Shown here: piece by piece, positions 44,917-51,954 of the stretch
How the letters are laid out: the number at the start of each line of letters is the position of its first letter
Position numbering within the stretch: position 1 is the first letter of the stretch
The notes under the pieces: generated by a model
Databases searched by the model: none
The model's input: the letters and a program-made list of their open reading frames with translations, nothing else
Told to the model about the DNA's origin: nothing
Assembly: GCA_017417385.1 (NCBI GenBank)
Contig: JAFPZF010000007.1
Span: forward strand, 1-64,000
Length of the DNA: 64,000 nt
Reading direction: 5' to 3'
Source of the DNA: Bacteroidales bacterium
Lineage (GTDB): Bacteria; Bacteroidota; Bacteroidia; Bacteroidales; Marinilabiliaceae
Translations under genes and position numbers: made by a program

Positions 44917-44990
44917 TTAACATAAGAAGTGACAGGTCTAATACAAGACTAACCCAATTAGCAATTAGCAATTAGCAATGAGCAATTGCT
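44917..44990 (+). repeat. Dispersed intergenic repeat, copy C
   Basis: TTAACATAAGAAGTGACAGG, then TCTAATACAAGACTAACCC, then three AATTAGC units and AATGAGCAATT. This is the longest AATTAGC array of the family. A weaker echo, ATGGTCTAACTAAGAGG, follows near 45020. The 44793-45163 gap holds nothing else I recognise. Confidence 0.65.
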
Positions 44991-45163
44991 TAATCGGGAT
45001 GGAATTCAAATGACGGCTCAACGGAGATGTGTCTGGACTAATGGTCTAACTAAGAGGTAAGGTAAGAGGAGGGGAGAAAGGACGAAAACAAATCCACCGA
45101 AACGCATAGAGTATTAAAAGTGAACGACTTAAAACAAGACGTAAAAAATATTTCCCATAATAC

Positions 45164-45194
45164 TTGATTTATTCAAAACAAAGAAGTAATTTTG
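45164..45194 (+). promoter_or_regulatory. Promoter of tRNA-Trp
   Basis: TTG at 45164-45166 and TAATTTTG at 45187-45194, 20 nt apart, ending 12 nt before the tRNA. Confidence 0.7.
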
Positions 45195-45206
45195 CAACGT
45201 TTTCAA

Positions 45207-45279
45207 ACGGGTGTAGTTCAGTTGGTAGAGCATCGGTCTCCAAAACCGAGTGTCGGGCGTTCGAGTCGCTCCACCCGTG
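45207..45279 (+). tRNA. tRNA-Trp (anticodon CCA)
   Basis: 73 nt. The acceptor stem pairs ACGGGTG (45207-45213) with CACCCGT (45272-45278), with G as discriminator. The D loop has AGTTGGTAGAG. The anticodon stem TCGGT/ACCGA encloses CTCCAAA with CCA at 45240-45242. The T arm contains GTTCGAGTC. The 3' CCA is not encoded. It is followed by a terminator hairpin. Confidence 0.96.
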
Positions 45280-45287
45280 CAAACGAC

Positions 45288-45318
45288 AAGGGCAGCTCCT
45301 CATGGAACTGTCCTTTTC
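45288..45318 (+). terminator. Terminator after tRNA-Trp
   Basis: AAGGGCAGCTCC and GGAACTGTCCTT pair around TCAT, followed by TTTCC. Confidence 0.65.
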
Positions 45319-45378
45319 CTATTTCGGCACGCAATTTGCAATTTGGGTGTCAGAAGCATTACAAAAACGACGAAAGCC

Positions 45379-46041
45379 ATGAACATCAGATATATATTCA
45401 GCATACTCCTCAGCCTCGTGACAATAACAGCATCAGCGCAGGACGAGATGGAGGAATCTGCAAAGCAGGCAAGGGCAGCGCTCGACGAGATGAGCGAGAC
45501 GATGAAGAAGTCGGACGCCATCAAGATAGACTTCAAGATGACGAGCGAGAGCAAGCAGACGGGCGAAAAGAGTGCGGCTGACGGTTCACTCCTGATAGTT
45601 GGGGATCGGTATGTGCTTGACCTCATGGACATGGTCACATACAACGACACGAAGAGCGTCGCAGTTTGGCAGAAGAAAGCCAACGAGGTAGACATCAGTG
45701 AGGCCGAGGAGGACGACAGCACAATCACCCCTCACAACCTCTTCAGCGCATATAAGGAAGGCTACAAATTACGAATGCTCGGGGAGAGGAAAGTCGACGG
45801 AGTCAACTGCCAGGAGATAGACCTCTATCCTGATGCCAAGAAGAAGAGCAACATAGTCAGGATACGCATCTCGATAGACAAGTCGAAGAAGAGCCTACGA
45901 CAGCTCCAGCAGCAGATGAAGAATGGCGAGGTCATGACCGTCAGCATCCAGAAGATAGACACGAGCGTCACGGTCAGCGACAAAGATTTGTGGTTTGACA
46001 AGGCGTCGCATCCGGAAGTCGAGATAGTAGACCTCAGATAA
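45379..46041 (+). CDS. LolA-like outer-membrane lipoprotein carrier
   Basis: 220 residues from ATG 45379; a longer frame upstream runs through the tRNA and is not real. Signal peptide YIFSILLSLVTITASAQ. The body matches LolA-type carriers: AIKIDFKMTSESKQTGE, GSLLIVGDRYVLDLMDM, TVWQKK-type (here SVAVWQKKANEV), ITPHNLFSAYKEGYKLRMLGE, and VDGVNCQEIDLYP. LolA takes lipoproteins from the inner membrane through the periplasm. This copy stands alone and may be the housekeeping one, the cassette copy at 39041 being specialised; that split is inference. Confidence 0.85.
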   Translation: MNIRYIFSILLSLVTITASAQDEMEESAKQARAALDEMSETMKKSDAIKIDFKMTSESKQTGEKSAADGSLLIVGDRYVLDLMDMVTYNDTKSVAVWQKKANEVDISEAEEDDSTITPHNLFSAYKEGYKLRMLGERKVDGVNCQEIDLYPDAKKKSNIVRIRISIDKSKKSLRQLQQQMKNGEVMTVSIQKIDTSVTVSDKDLWFDKASHPEVEIVDLR

Positions 46042-46061
46042 GCGAAAGAAAATTAGCAGGG

Positions 46062-46084
46062 TAGGGGTGTGAGCAGCACCCCTA
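46062..46084. terminator. Bidirectional terminator between converging genes
   Basis: TAGGGGTG and CACCCCTA around a 7-nt loop, with AAAAT upstream and TTTT downstream, serve both the LolA-like gene (+) and the exonuclease (-). Confidence 0.75.
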
Positions 46085-46091
46085 TTTTCGT

Positions 46092-46628
46092 TTATAATAG
46101 CTTGAGGGCGATAGCAGCGCACGCCTCGGCGTCGGCAAGAGCGTGATGGTGAGTGAAGGAGTCGTAGCCGCAAGCGAGGGCCACCGTGTCGAGCCTATGG
46201 TTGGGCAATGCCTTGCCAAAGAGACGACGGGAGGCGAAGAGAGTGTCGAGGAAAACGTAGTCGGGATAGTCCATCTGATAGACCTTGAAAGCAGCCTTCA
46301 AGCAGCCTTGGTCAAATCGGGCGTTATGGGCGACAAAGGGAACGCACGACACGTCCTCCGTCCAATCTAAGCGAGGGAAAACACTAGATATACGCTCCTC
46401 GACGTCGGCCCATACGCTCGGGAACAGTGGAGCGTTGTCGGTATCAGCACGGCTGAGACCATGAATCTGCTGGCAGAAGTAGTAATAGTAGTTAGGCTCG
46501 GGCTGGATGAGACTATAGAAAGAATCGACGACCTGGCGGTCCTTGACAATGACGATGCCTACCGAGCATACGCTGCTTGGCTCATTGTTGGCAGTCTCGA
46601 AATCAATAGCTACAAAGTCGTTAATCAT
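46092..46628 (-). CDS. 3'-5' exonuclease of the DnaQ/epsilon type (DEDDh)
   Basis: 178 residues from the ATG at 46628 (MINDFVAIDFETAN). The longer frame from 46703 adds 25 residues that would cross the promoter, so I reject that start. ExoI: D9 and E11 in AIDFETAN. ExoII: VAHNARFDQGCL. ExoIII: HHALADAEACAAIAL with the H and final D. It has no helicase or BRCT partner. It could serve as a proofreading subunit or act in RNA or DNA trimming; single-domain copies are common in Bacteroidales. Confidence 0.9.
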   Translation of the reverse strand: MINDFVAIDFETANNEPSSVCSVGIVIVKDRQVVDSFYSLIQPEPNYYYYFCQQIHGLSRADTDNAPLFPSVWADVEERISSVFPRLDWTEDVSCVPFVAHNARFDQGCLKAAFKVYQMDYPDYVFLDTLFASRRLFGKALPNHRLDTVALACGYDSFTHHHALADAEACAAIALKLL

Positions 46629-46649
46629 GGCAACATCTCCTTCTGTCCT

Positions 46650-46682
46650 CAAAATTAACGCTTTTCGTCGTTGTGGATTCAA
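46650..46682 (-). promoter_or_regulatory. Promoter of the DnaQ-type exonuclease gene
   Basis: On the minus strand TTG (46682-46680) precedes TAATTTTG (46657-46650) by 22 nt. The implied transcript start, near 46643, supports the ATG at 46628. Confidence 0.55.
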
Positions 46683-46776
46683 TTGCCACAGTTTTTTATC
46701 CAATGGTCATTCACTTTTTATTTCTGAATCTACGCAATATATAGTATTTTCGTCCGTTAATAAAGCAGGAAGAAGA

Positions 46777-47640
46777 ATGGACATGAACAGAATCTATCAT
46801 CATACCATTGTAACTCTTGCGGCGTTCTCGCTCAGTATAGGAGTCTGTGACGTCGCAGCACAGCCGAGGCCGTCCGACAAGCCAGATGCGCCAATAGTCC
46901 TCCAGCATCCCTGGTCGAAAAAGAAAGTAGCATACCTCGGGGACTCCATAACAGACCCCAAGAACAAGTGTGCGTCGAAGAAGTTTTGGCAGTGCCTTCA
47001 GGAGTGGCTAGGAATCGAGCCATACGTTTATGGAGTCAGTGGTCGGAGATGGAACGACATACCCCGCCAAGCGGAGAAGCTCAAGGCGGAACATGGAGAC
47101 GACTTTGACGCGATAATAGTCTTTGTCGGGACGAACGACTTCAATGGAGCGACGCCAATAGGTGAGTGGTGGACATACACAGAGGACACCGTCAGTTATG
47201 CGAGACATGCAAAAGTCCAGAGGGAGCTCAGGCGGCAGCGTCGGCCATCGATGGACAAGTCGACATATCGAGGCTGCATCAACATAGCCATTGACAAGCT
47301 GAAGAGGATGTACCCGACCAAGCAGATAGTCCTCTTGACGCCGTTACATCGAGGGTATGCGACATTCAGCGCGGACAACGTCCAGCCTGCGGAGAACGTG
47401 CAGAACGCCTGCCACGAGTGGATAGACGAGTATGTCAACTCAGTCGTTGAGGCAGGTTCAATATGGTCAGTTCCGGTCATCGACTGGAATGCGCTCTCTG
47501 GCATCAATCCAATGGTAGAGCAGCAGCGCATATACTTCTCGAACGCCGAGAACGACCAGCTACATCCTAACGACCTTGGTCATCGTCGTCTTGCGCAGCT
47601 ACTGATGTGGCAGCTAATAAACATACCGGCTACTTTTTAA
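46777..47640 (+). CDS. SGNH/GDSL-type esterase, secreted
   Basis: 288 residues from ATG 46777 (46783 is possible); a frame running further upstream overlaps the divergent gene and is not real. Signal peptide IVTLAAFSLSIGVCDVAA. The hydrolase blocks are complete: S57 in YLGDSITDP, a Gly-bearing YGVSGRRWND, N in VFVGTNDFNG, and the D260-x-x-H263 pair in NDQLHPNDLGH. Such enzymes remove acetyl groups from glycans in Bacteroidetes, and rhamnogalacturonan acetylesterases belong here, but the substrate cannot be read from sequence. nudC begins 12 nt downstream. Confidence 0.87.
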   Translation: MDMNRIYHHTIVTLAAFSLSIGVCDVAAQPRPSDKPDAPIVLQHPWSKKKVAYLGDSITDPKNKCASKKFWQCLQEWLGIEPYVYGVSGRRWNDIPRQAEKLKAEHGDDFDAIIVFVGTNDFNGATPIGEWWTYTEDTVSYARHAKVQRELRRQRRPSMDKSTYRGCINIAIDKLKRMYPTKQIVLLTPLHRGYATFSADNVQPAENVQNACHEWIDEYVNSVVEAGSIWSVPVIDWNALSGINPMVEQQRIYFSNAENDQLHPNDLGHRRLAQLLMWQLINIPATF

Positions 47641-47652
47641 AACACGTACATA

Positions 47653-48456
47653 ATGGAATTGGAAGATGACGTATTGACATGCTTGTTCACGAGCGACTTT
47701 AAACTGCTAGTTGCGGAGGAGGACTATGGCATAGGCGTAGAGACGGGAGGCATCTTGTACTTGCCAAGAGCACGGGAGCTACGTTCGGTCCTGCCACACG
47801 TCTTGAATGGTTGTACAGTCAATGGAGGTAGTGCGTATACAGGCATACTGTCGGAAGGCTTCACGGAGTATGGTCCACAATTCAAGGTCGTAGAGTTGAG
47901 GCCGATGTATTCAGTCCTGCAGTCGGACAGTTTTGCCGTGGCGTGCAAGTGTCGTCAGATGCTACATTGGAACATCCATAGCCGCTATTGTCCTCGATGT
48001 GGAGTGGAGACCAACCTTCTGGCGGAGAATGCAAAGAAATGCCCAAAGTGCGGCTTCGAGATATATCCCAACCTCTCGCCGGCCGTCATAGTGCGGATAA
48101 CACGTGGCGAAGAGGTCTTCCTTGTCAGAGCGAAGAACTTCCGAAGCAATCATTACGGGCTTGTGGCTGGCTTCATAGAGGCGGGAGAGAGCATAGAGAG
48201 TGCTGTCTATCGGGAGGTCAGAGAGGAGACGGGACTGGAGATCAGCAACCTTCGTTACTATGGTAGTCAGCCGTGGCCATTCCCCAGTGGGCTCATGCTC
48301 GGCTTCACGGCGGAGTATAAAGGGGGACAGATAAAACTCCAGGAAGAGGAGCTCGTGACAGCAGGATTCTTCGGTAGGGACAACCTGCCGCCACTGCCGG
48401 ACAAGATGAGCATAGCGAGGAGGCTGATAGACGAATGGGTGGAAGCAAAGAAGTAG
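47653..48456 (+). CDS. nudC: NAD+ diphosphatase / RNA deNADding Nudix hydrolase
   Basis: 267 residues. A zinc ribbon (RYCPRCG and KKCPKCGFE, four Cys) precedes the Nudix domain with the box GFIEAGESIESAVYREVREE followed by TGLEI. The NudC hallmark SQPWPFPSGLMLGF is present, which sets it apart from other Nudix proteins. It splits NADH to NMNH and AMP and can remove NAD caps from RNA. The small lipoprotein gene begins 7 nt later. Confidence 0.94.
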   Translation: MELEDDVLTCLFTSDFKLLVAEEDYGIGVETGGILYLPRARELRSVLPHVLNGCTVNGGSAYTGILSEGFTEYGPQFKVVELRPMYSVLQSDSFAVACKCRQMLHWNIHSRYCPRCGVETNLLAENAKKCPKCGFEIYPNLSPAVIVRITRGEEVFLVRAKNFRSNHYGLVAGFIEAGESIESAVYREVREETGLEISNLRYYGSQPWPFPSGLMLGFTAEYKGGQIKLQEEELVTAGFFGRDNLPPLPDKMSIARRLIDEWVEAKK

Positions 48457-48463
48457 AAGAACC

Positions 48464-48898
48464 ATGAGCAAAAGCATAAGGGAAACGTCAGTTAAACTCG
48501 CCAGCGTAATAGCGTTGACGACGTTAGCCACGATGACGTCGTGCGACATCCACCGTCTTGACCTAAAGTTAGCCCTTGAAGTAGAGGCGGGTGCCAACCC
48601 GAAACCGGCAGGGCTCGGTATGACTCAAACAAAGGCGGAACTGACAGATAGTTGTGTCTTGTTCTGGATAGAGTGCGACGAGAGCGTCGTGCCATTCACG
48701 AAGATCGACGAGCGCTCGGACGAAGTCAGGAGACAGTTTCTAGCACATTTGCACGATGACGATATAGAGCATCGTAGCCCACTGCACGAGATTGCGGGAT
48801 GTGCGAAAAGGTGCAATCTCCCGATAGTCTGGGTGTATGAGGCGACCGAGTCTCATAGACAGACAATAATACGGATAGAGCCGAGGGAGATGAAATAG
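48464..48898 (+). CDS. Small lipoprotein of unknown function
   Basis: 144 residues with a lipoprotein signal (VIALTTLATMTSC, Cys near 27). The mature part is short and polar, with no motif I know. Cys residues recur (CVLFWIEC, GCAKRCNLP), suggesting one or two disulfides. It is 7 nt behind nudC, so it is probably translated from the same message. It resembles the N-terminus of fimbrial anchor-type lipoproteins only in general layout, and I assign no function. Confidence 0.6.
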   Translation: MSKSIRETSVKLASVIALTTLATMTSCDIHRLDLKLALEVEAGANPKPAGLGMTQTKAELTDSCVLFWIECDESVVPFTKIDERSDEVRRQFLAHLHDDDIEHRSPLHEIAGCAKRCNLPIVWVYEATESHRQTIIRIEPREMK

Positions 48899-48915
48899 AT
48901 ATCCGAAATAATGCT

Positions 48916-48923
48916 TACTTTTG
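48916..48923 (+). promoter_or_regulatory. -7 box for the BI-1 gene
   Basis: TACTTTTG, about 30 nt before the start codon; no clear -33 TTG. Confidence 0.5.
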
Positions 48924-48952
48924 TATTCAGAGAATAGAAATAAAGATAGACA

Positions 48953-49678
48953 ATGAACAACTACGAGAACTTCAACGCCATCTCGGACAGGATTAGAGAA
49001 GGCGAGGTAGATGACGAGTCGATCGTCAGGAAGCTGATGCAGAAAGTGTATACGTGGATGGCGGTAGCACTTGCTGTGACGGGTCTGACGGCGTGGTATG
49101 TGGCGAGCAGTCCGACGATGCTGCAGGCAATATTTGGCAACCGGATAGTGTTCTGGGGGCTGATTATCCTGGAGGTTGGATTTGTATTCGGGATCAGCAG
49201 GGCAATCAATAGACTGTCTTTGACGATGGCGACGCTGCTATTCATGATCTACTCAGTAATCAATGGAGTGACGTTATCAGTGTTGTTGCTAGCGTACACG
49301 TTAGAGTCGATAGGCTCAGTATTCTTCATAACAGCAGGGACATTTGGAGCCATGGCATTCATTGGCTATACGACAAAGACAGACTTGACGAAGTTCGGTC
49401 AGATAATGGTCATGGCCTTGATAGGTCTGATAATAGCTACGGTAGTCAACCTGTTCCTACATAGCAGTGGTTTTGCCATGATACTGAACTATCTTGGAGT
49501 CCTGATCTTTGTAGGACTGACAGCCTACGACGTACAGAAACTGAAGAATTTGTTCTCACAGTCGGGTGGAGTGACAGAAGAATGGCAGAAGTTAGCAATA
49601 CTTGGAGCGCTGACACTGTATCTTGATTTCGTCAACTTGTTTATCAAACTTCTCGCCATAATGGGGAAAAGAAAATAA
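48953..49678 (+). CDS. Bax inhibitor-1 / YccA family membrane protein
   Basis: 241 residues with about seven hydrophobic helices (WMAVALAVTGLTAWYV, IVFWGLIILEVGFVFGIS, TMATLLFMIYSVINGVTLS, and so on). Family marks are GTFGAMAFIGYTTKTDLTKFG and the C-terminal GALTLYLDFVNLFIKLLAIMG with the conserved Asp of the calcium/proton leak pore. Bacterial BI-1 proteins are pH-sensitive leak channels; the physiological role is unclear. Own promoter. Confidence 0.92.
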   Translation: MNNYENFNAISDRIREGEVDDESIVRKLMQKVYTWMAVALAVTGLTAWYVASSPTMLQAIFGNRIVFWGLIILEVGFVFGISRAINRLSLTMATLLFMIYSVINGVTLSVLLLAYTLESIGSVFFITAGTFGAMAFIGYTTKTDLTKFGQIMVMALIGLIIATVVNLFLHSSGFAMILNYLGVLIFVGLTAYDVQKLKNLFSQSGGVTEEWQKLAILGALTLYLDFVNLFIKLLAIMGKRK

Positions 49679-49726
49679 TCAGACATAAAAGTGTAGAAAG
49701 TTTTAGGTAGTCTCCCTAATTCTATT

Positions 49727-49734
49727 TACATTTG
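49727..49734 (+). promoter_or_regulatory. -7 box for the 65-residue protein
   Basis: TACATTTG, 25 nt before the start codon. The -33 element is not clear. Confidence 0.45.
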
Positions 49735-49759
49735 TATTGAAGATACAAAAATAAGAGAG

Positions 49760-49957
49760 ATGGCAAAGATATTGACAAAGCAGTTCCAGTATGCAGGGAC
49801 AGACGACTTTGATGAGGTTTTGGACGTACAGATCAATGAGTTCCTTGTAAAGGAGGGTTTGACGGAGGACAGCATCGTGGACATTAAGTATGAGGGGCAT
49901 GCTGCTCTTGGGGTCAATACGTACTCTGCATTGATAATCTACAAGTCAAACGACTAA
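49760..49957 (+). CDS. Small acidic protein of unknown function (65 residues)
   Basis: Begins MAKILTKQFQYAGTDDFDEV and ends ALIIYKSND. No signal, no membrane segment. The strand/helix pattern (ILTKQFQY, VLDVQINEFLVKEG, SIVDIKYEG, TYSALIIYK) is consistent with a compact alpha-beta fold. Own -7 box upstream and a strong hairpin downstream make it a likely real single-gene unit. I do not recognise the family. Confidence 0.65.
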   Translation: MAKILTKQFQYAGTDDFDEVLDVQINEFLVKEGLTEDSIVDIKYEGHAALGVNTYSALIIYKSND

Positions 49958-50003
49958 CATCGAGCTGGCTGACGGCGTACTTCTGACTTATCAGAATGAA
50001 ACA

Positions 50004-50046
50004 GAATGCCTCCCGACAGTACAATGTTGTTCTGCGGGAGGCATTC
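50004..50046 (+). terminator. Hairpin between the small gene and serB
   Basis: Perfect 12-bp arms GAATGCCTCCCG and CGGGAGGCATTC with a 19-nt loop. The T run is poor (ACTATTTAG), so it is either a weak terminator or an RNA element in front of serB. Confidence 0.6.
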
Positions 50047-50088
50047 ACTATTTAGGAAGGCGGTCAGATTCGACACAAATCATCCGAA

Positions 50089-51324
50089 ATGGACAACGAG
50101 AATAATCAGAGCGAGCTGATACTGCTCAGTCTCCAGGGTGAGGACAAGCCTGGACTGACAAATGAGATCACGAAAGTATTGGCCGAGCATAATGTAGACA
50201 TACTAGACATAGGTCAAGCAGTCATACATAATGACCTCAGCCTTGGCATATTGATTAGCATCACGGATGAGACCGATGATTCGTCCTCAATCCTCAAAGA
50301 TCTTCTATTCAAAGCCTACGGGTTGGGGCTGAATATCAAATTCCGACCGATACCGAGGGACGACTATGAGGAATGGGTGACTCAACAGGGCAAAAAGCGC
50401 AACATAGTCACGCTGATGGCTCGTAGGCTTAGTGGAAGGCACATAGCAGAGGTCACACGTATAATAAGGGAACAGGGGCTGAATATCGACAAGATTTCGC
50501 GACTTACTGGACGTCGGTCGTTGCAGGTCGACAACAGTCGAGTTATGAGCGTAGTGGAGTTCTCGGTCAGAGGTGAGCCGTTGAACAGCGAGAAGTTGAG
50601 ACTGGATTTCATAGAGGCGAGCAAGAATCTTGATATAGACATAGCATTCCAGGCGGACAACATCTTCCGTCGTAACAGGCGTCTTGTCTGCTTCGACATG
50701 GACTCAACGCTAATACAGACGGAAGTCATAGACGAGTTGGCGAGGAAGGCCGGAGTATATGAGCAGGTGTCGGCCATAACAGCGTCTGCGATGAGGGGAG
50801 AGATAGATTTCAAGCAGAGCTTCATGAAGAGGATTTCGCTATTAAAGGGACTTGACGAGAGCGTCATGAGGGAGATAGCGGAGAACCTGCCGTTGACCGA
50901 TGGAGTAGAGAGACTCTTCAACACACTGAAGAGATATGGATATAAGACAGCGATACTATCTGGAGGTTTCACGTACTTTGGCAACTACCTAAAGCAGAAG
51001 CTCAACATAGACTACGTATTTGCGAACGAGCTAGAGATAGTAGATGGGAAACTGACCGGAAAGCACCTCGGGGACATAGTGGACGGGGCGAAGAAAGCGG
51101 AACTACTACGTCTTCTTGCGTTCAAAGAGGACATACACCTTGAGCAGTGCATAGCAGTCGGAGACGGGGCCAATGACCTGCCGATGATACAGGAGGCGGG
51201 ACTCGGCATAGCGTTTCATGCGAAGCCAAAGGTCAAGGCTACAGCAGCGCATTCCATATCGCAGAATGGCCTAGACACGATATTATACCTAATAGGGTTC
51301 AGGGATAGGGAGATAAACAGCTAG
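50089..51324 (+). CDS. serB: Phosphoserine phosphatase with N-terminal ACT domains
   Basis: Last step of serine synthesis. Residues about 10-85 (LILLSLQGEDKPGLTNEITKV cut to core LSLQGEDKPGLTNEIT) and about 100-180 (VTLMARRLSGRHIAEVTRII) are two ACT-like modules, probably for feedback by serine. The HAD phosphatase follows: D203 and D205 in CFDMDSTLIQTE, AILSGGFTYFG and CIAVGDGANDLPMIQEAGLG. 411 residues, normal for the long SerB form. A strong terminator follows. Confidence 0.95.
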   Translation: MDNENNQSELILLSLQGEDKPGLTNEITKVLAEHNVDILDIGQAVIHNDLSLGILISITDETDDSSSILKDLLFKAYGLGLNIKFRPIPRDDYEEWVTQQGKKRNIVTLMARRLSGRHIAEVTRIIREQGLNIDKISRLTGRRSLQVDNSRVMSVVEFSVRGEPLNSEKLRLDFIEASKNLDIDIAFQADNIFRRNRRLVCFDMDSTLIQTEVIDELARKAGVYEQVSAITASAMRGEIDFKQSFMKRISLLKGLDESVMREIAENLPLTDGVERLFNTLKRYGYKTAILSGGFTYFGNYLKQKLNIDYVFANELEIVDGKLTGKHLGDIVDGAKKAELLRLLAFKEDIHLEQCIAVGDGANDLPMIQEAGLGIAFHAKPKVKATAAHSISQNGLDTILYLIGFRDREINS

Positions 51325-51344
51325 ACCTGACAGGACAGGGGAAT

Positions 51345-51389
51345 AAAGCCTTTCAAAAGCCTTCGGAGAAGGAATTGAAAGGCTTTTTT
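51345..51389 (+). terminator. Rho-independent terminator of serB
   Basis: AAAGCCTTTCAA pairs with TTGAAAGGCTTT around an inner loop containing CCTTCGGAGAAGG, then TTTTT. Confidence 0.85.
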
Positions 51390-51427
51390 GTTTGGCATCG
51401 TCGAGTGGTGGTGACAAAAGAAAGCGA

Positions 51428-51712
51428 ATGACGCTCGTAGGGGGACCCCTACGGACGTCATTTACTTTTGAAGAATGATGAAGAACTAACTGTGTAGATG
51501 ACCTGTCTCTCGCACGAAAGATTGACGACGAGAGCGGGTTTCATCAATTGTTGAATTTGTTGATTGTGTATGCTAAACTAGTCAGATATATTGATATGAC
51601 ATAATCTTTTCAACGGAAGGGACAATAAATCGGGTGAATTGCCCATTTTCTTCAGCGAATCGGAATTGATAGAAAAGAGAAAGGCGTCTGGGAGTGGGTG
51701 TCCAAACGCCTT
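51428..51712. other. Gene-free stretch with hairpins and a promoter box, possible small RNA
   Basis: The gap 51390-51954 has no credible protein gene. It contains a hairpin at 51428-51461 (AATGACG...CGTCATT, with GTAGGGG/CCCCTAC), a perfect -7 box TACTTTTG at 51463-51470, about 210 nt of AT-rich sequence and another hairpin at 51680-51712 (AAGGCGT...ACGCCTT). The T-rich side of the last hairpin is on the minus strand, so its direction is unclear. Confidence 0.35.
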
Positions 51713-51901
51713 AACTCCGTAAAGGGAAGAGGTTGTTATATCTCTAGGCAGGGGTCACAGGAATCAGTAGAGTCCAACGGAGAGGCCACTAAACTCCTCC
51801 TTGTCAGTAGCAAAAGTAATAAGAGGGTAGGGGATATAAAAGAATAATCAGTGAACGGCCGGAAATAGAGAGCGAAATGGCCATATTTGGGGTGAAAAAA
51901 A

Positions 51902-51932
51902 GCTGCGGCAACCGGCAAAGGGTTGTCGCAGC
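51902..51932 (-). terminator. Terminator of the DUF349 gene
   Basis: GCTGCGGCAACC and GGTTGTCGCAGC around a short loop; on the minus strand it runs into TTTTTTT. Confidence 0.8.
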
Positions 51933-51954
51933 AATAAGGTAGGCTAATAGAAGC

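Noticed and set aside
45207-45279. Integration site (attachment site) at tRNA-Trp
   Set aside because: No integrase, no direct repeat of the tRNA 3' end nearby, and both flanks look like host genes.
45164-45581. Frames reading through the tRNA-Trp gene
   Set aside because: They overlap the tRNA and its terminator; the LolA-like gene has a proper signal peptide only from ATG 45379.
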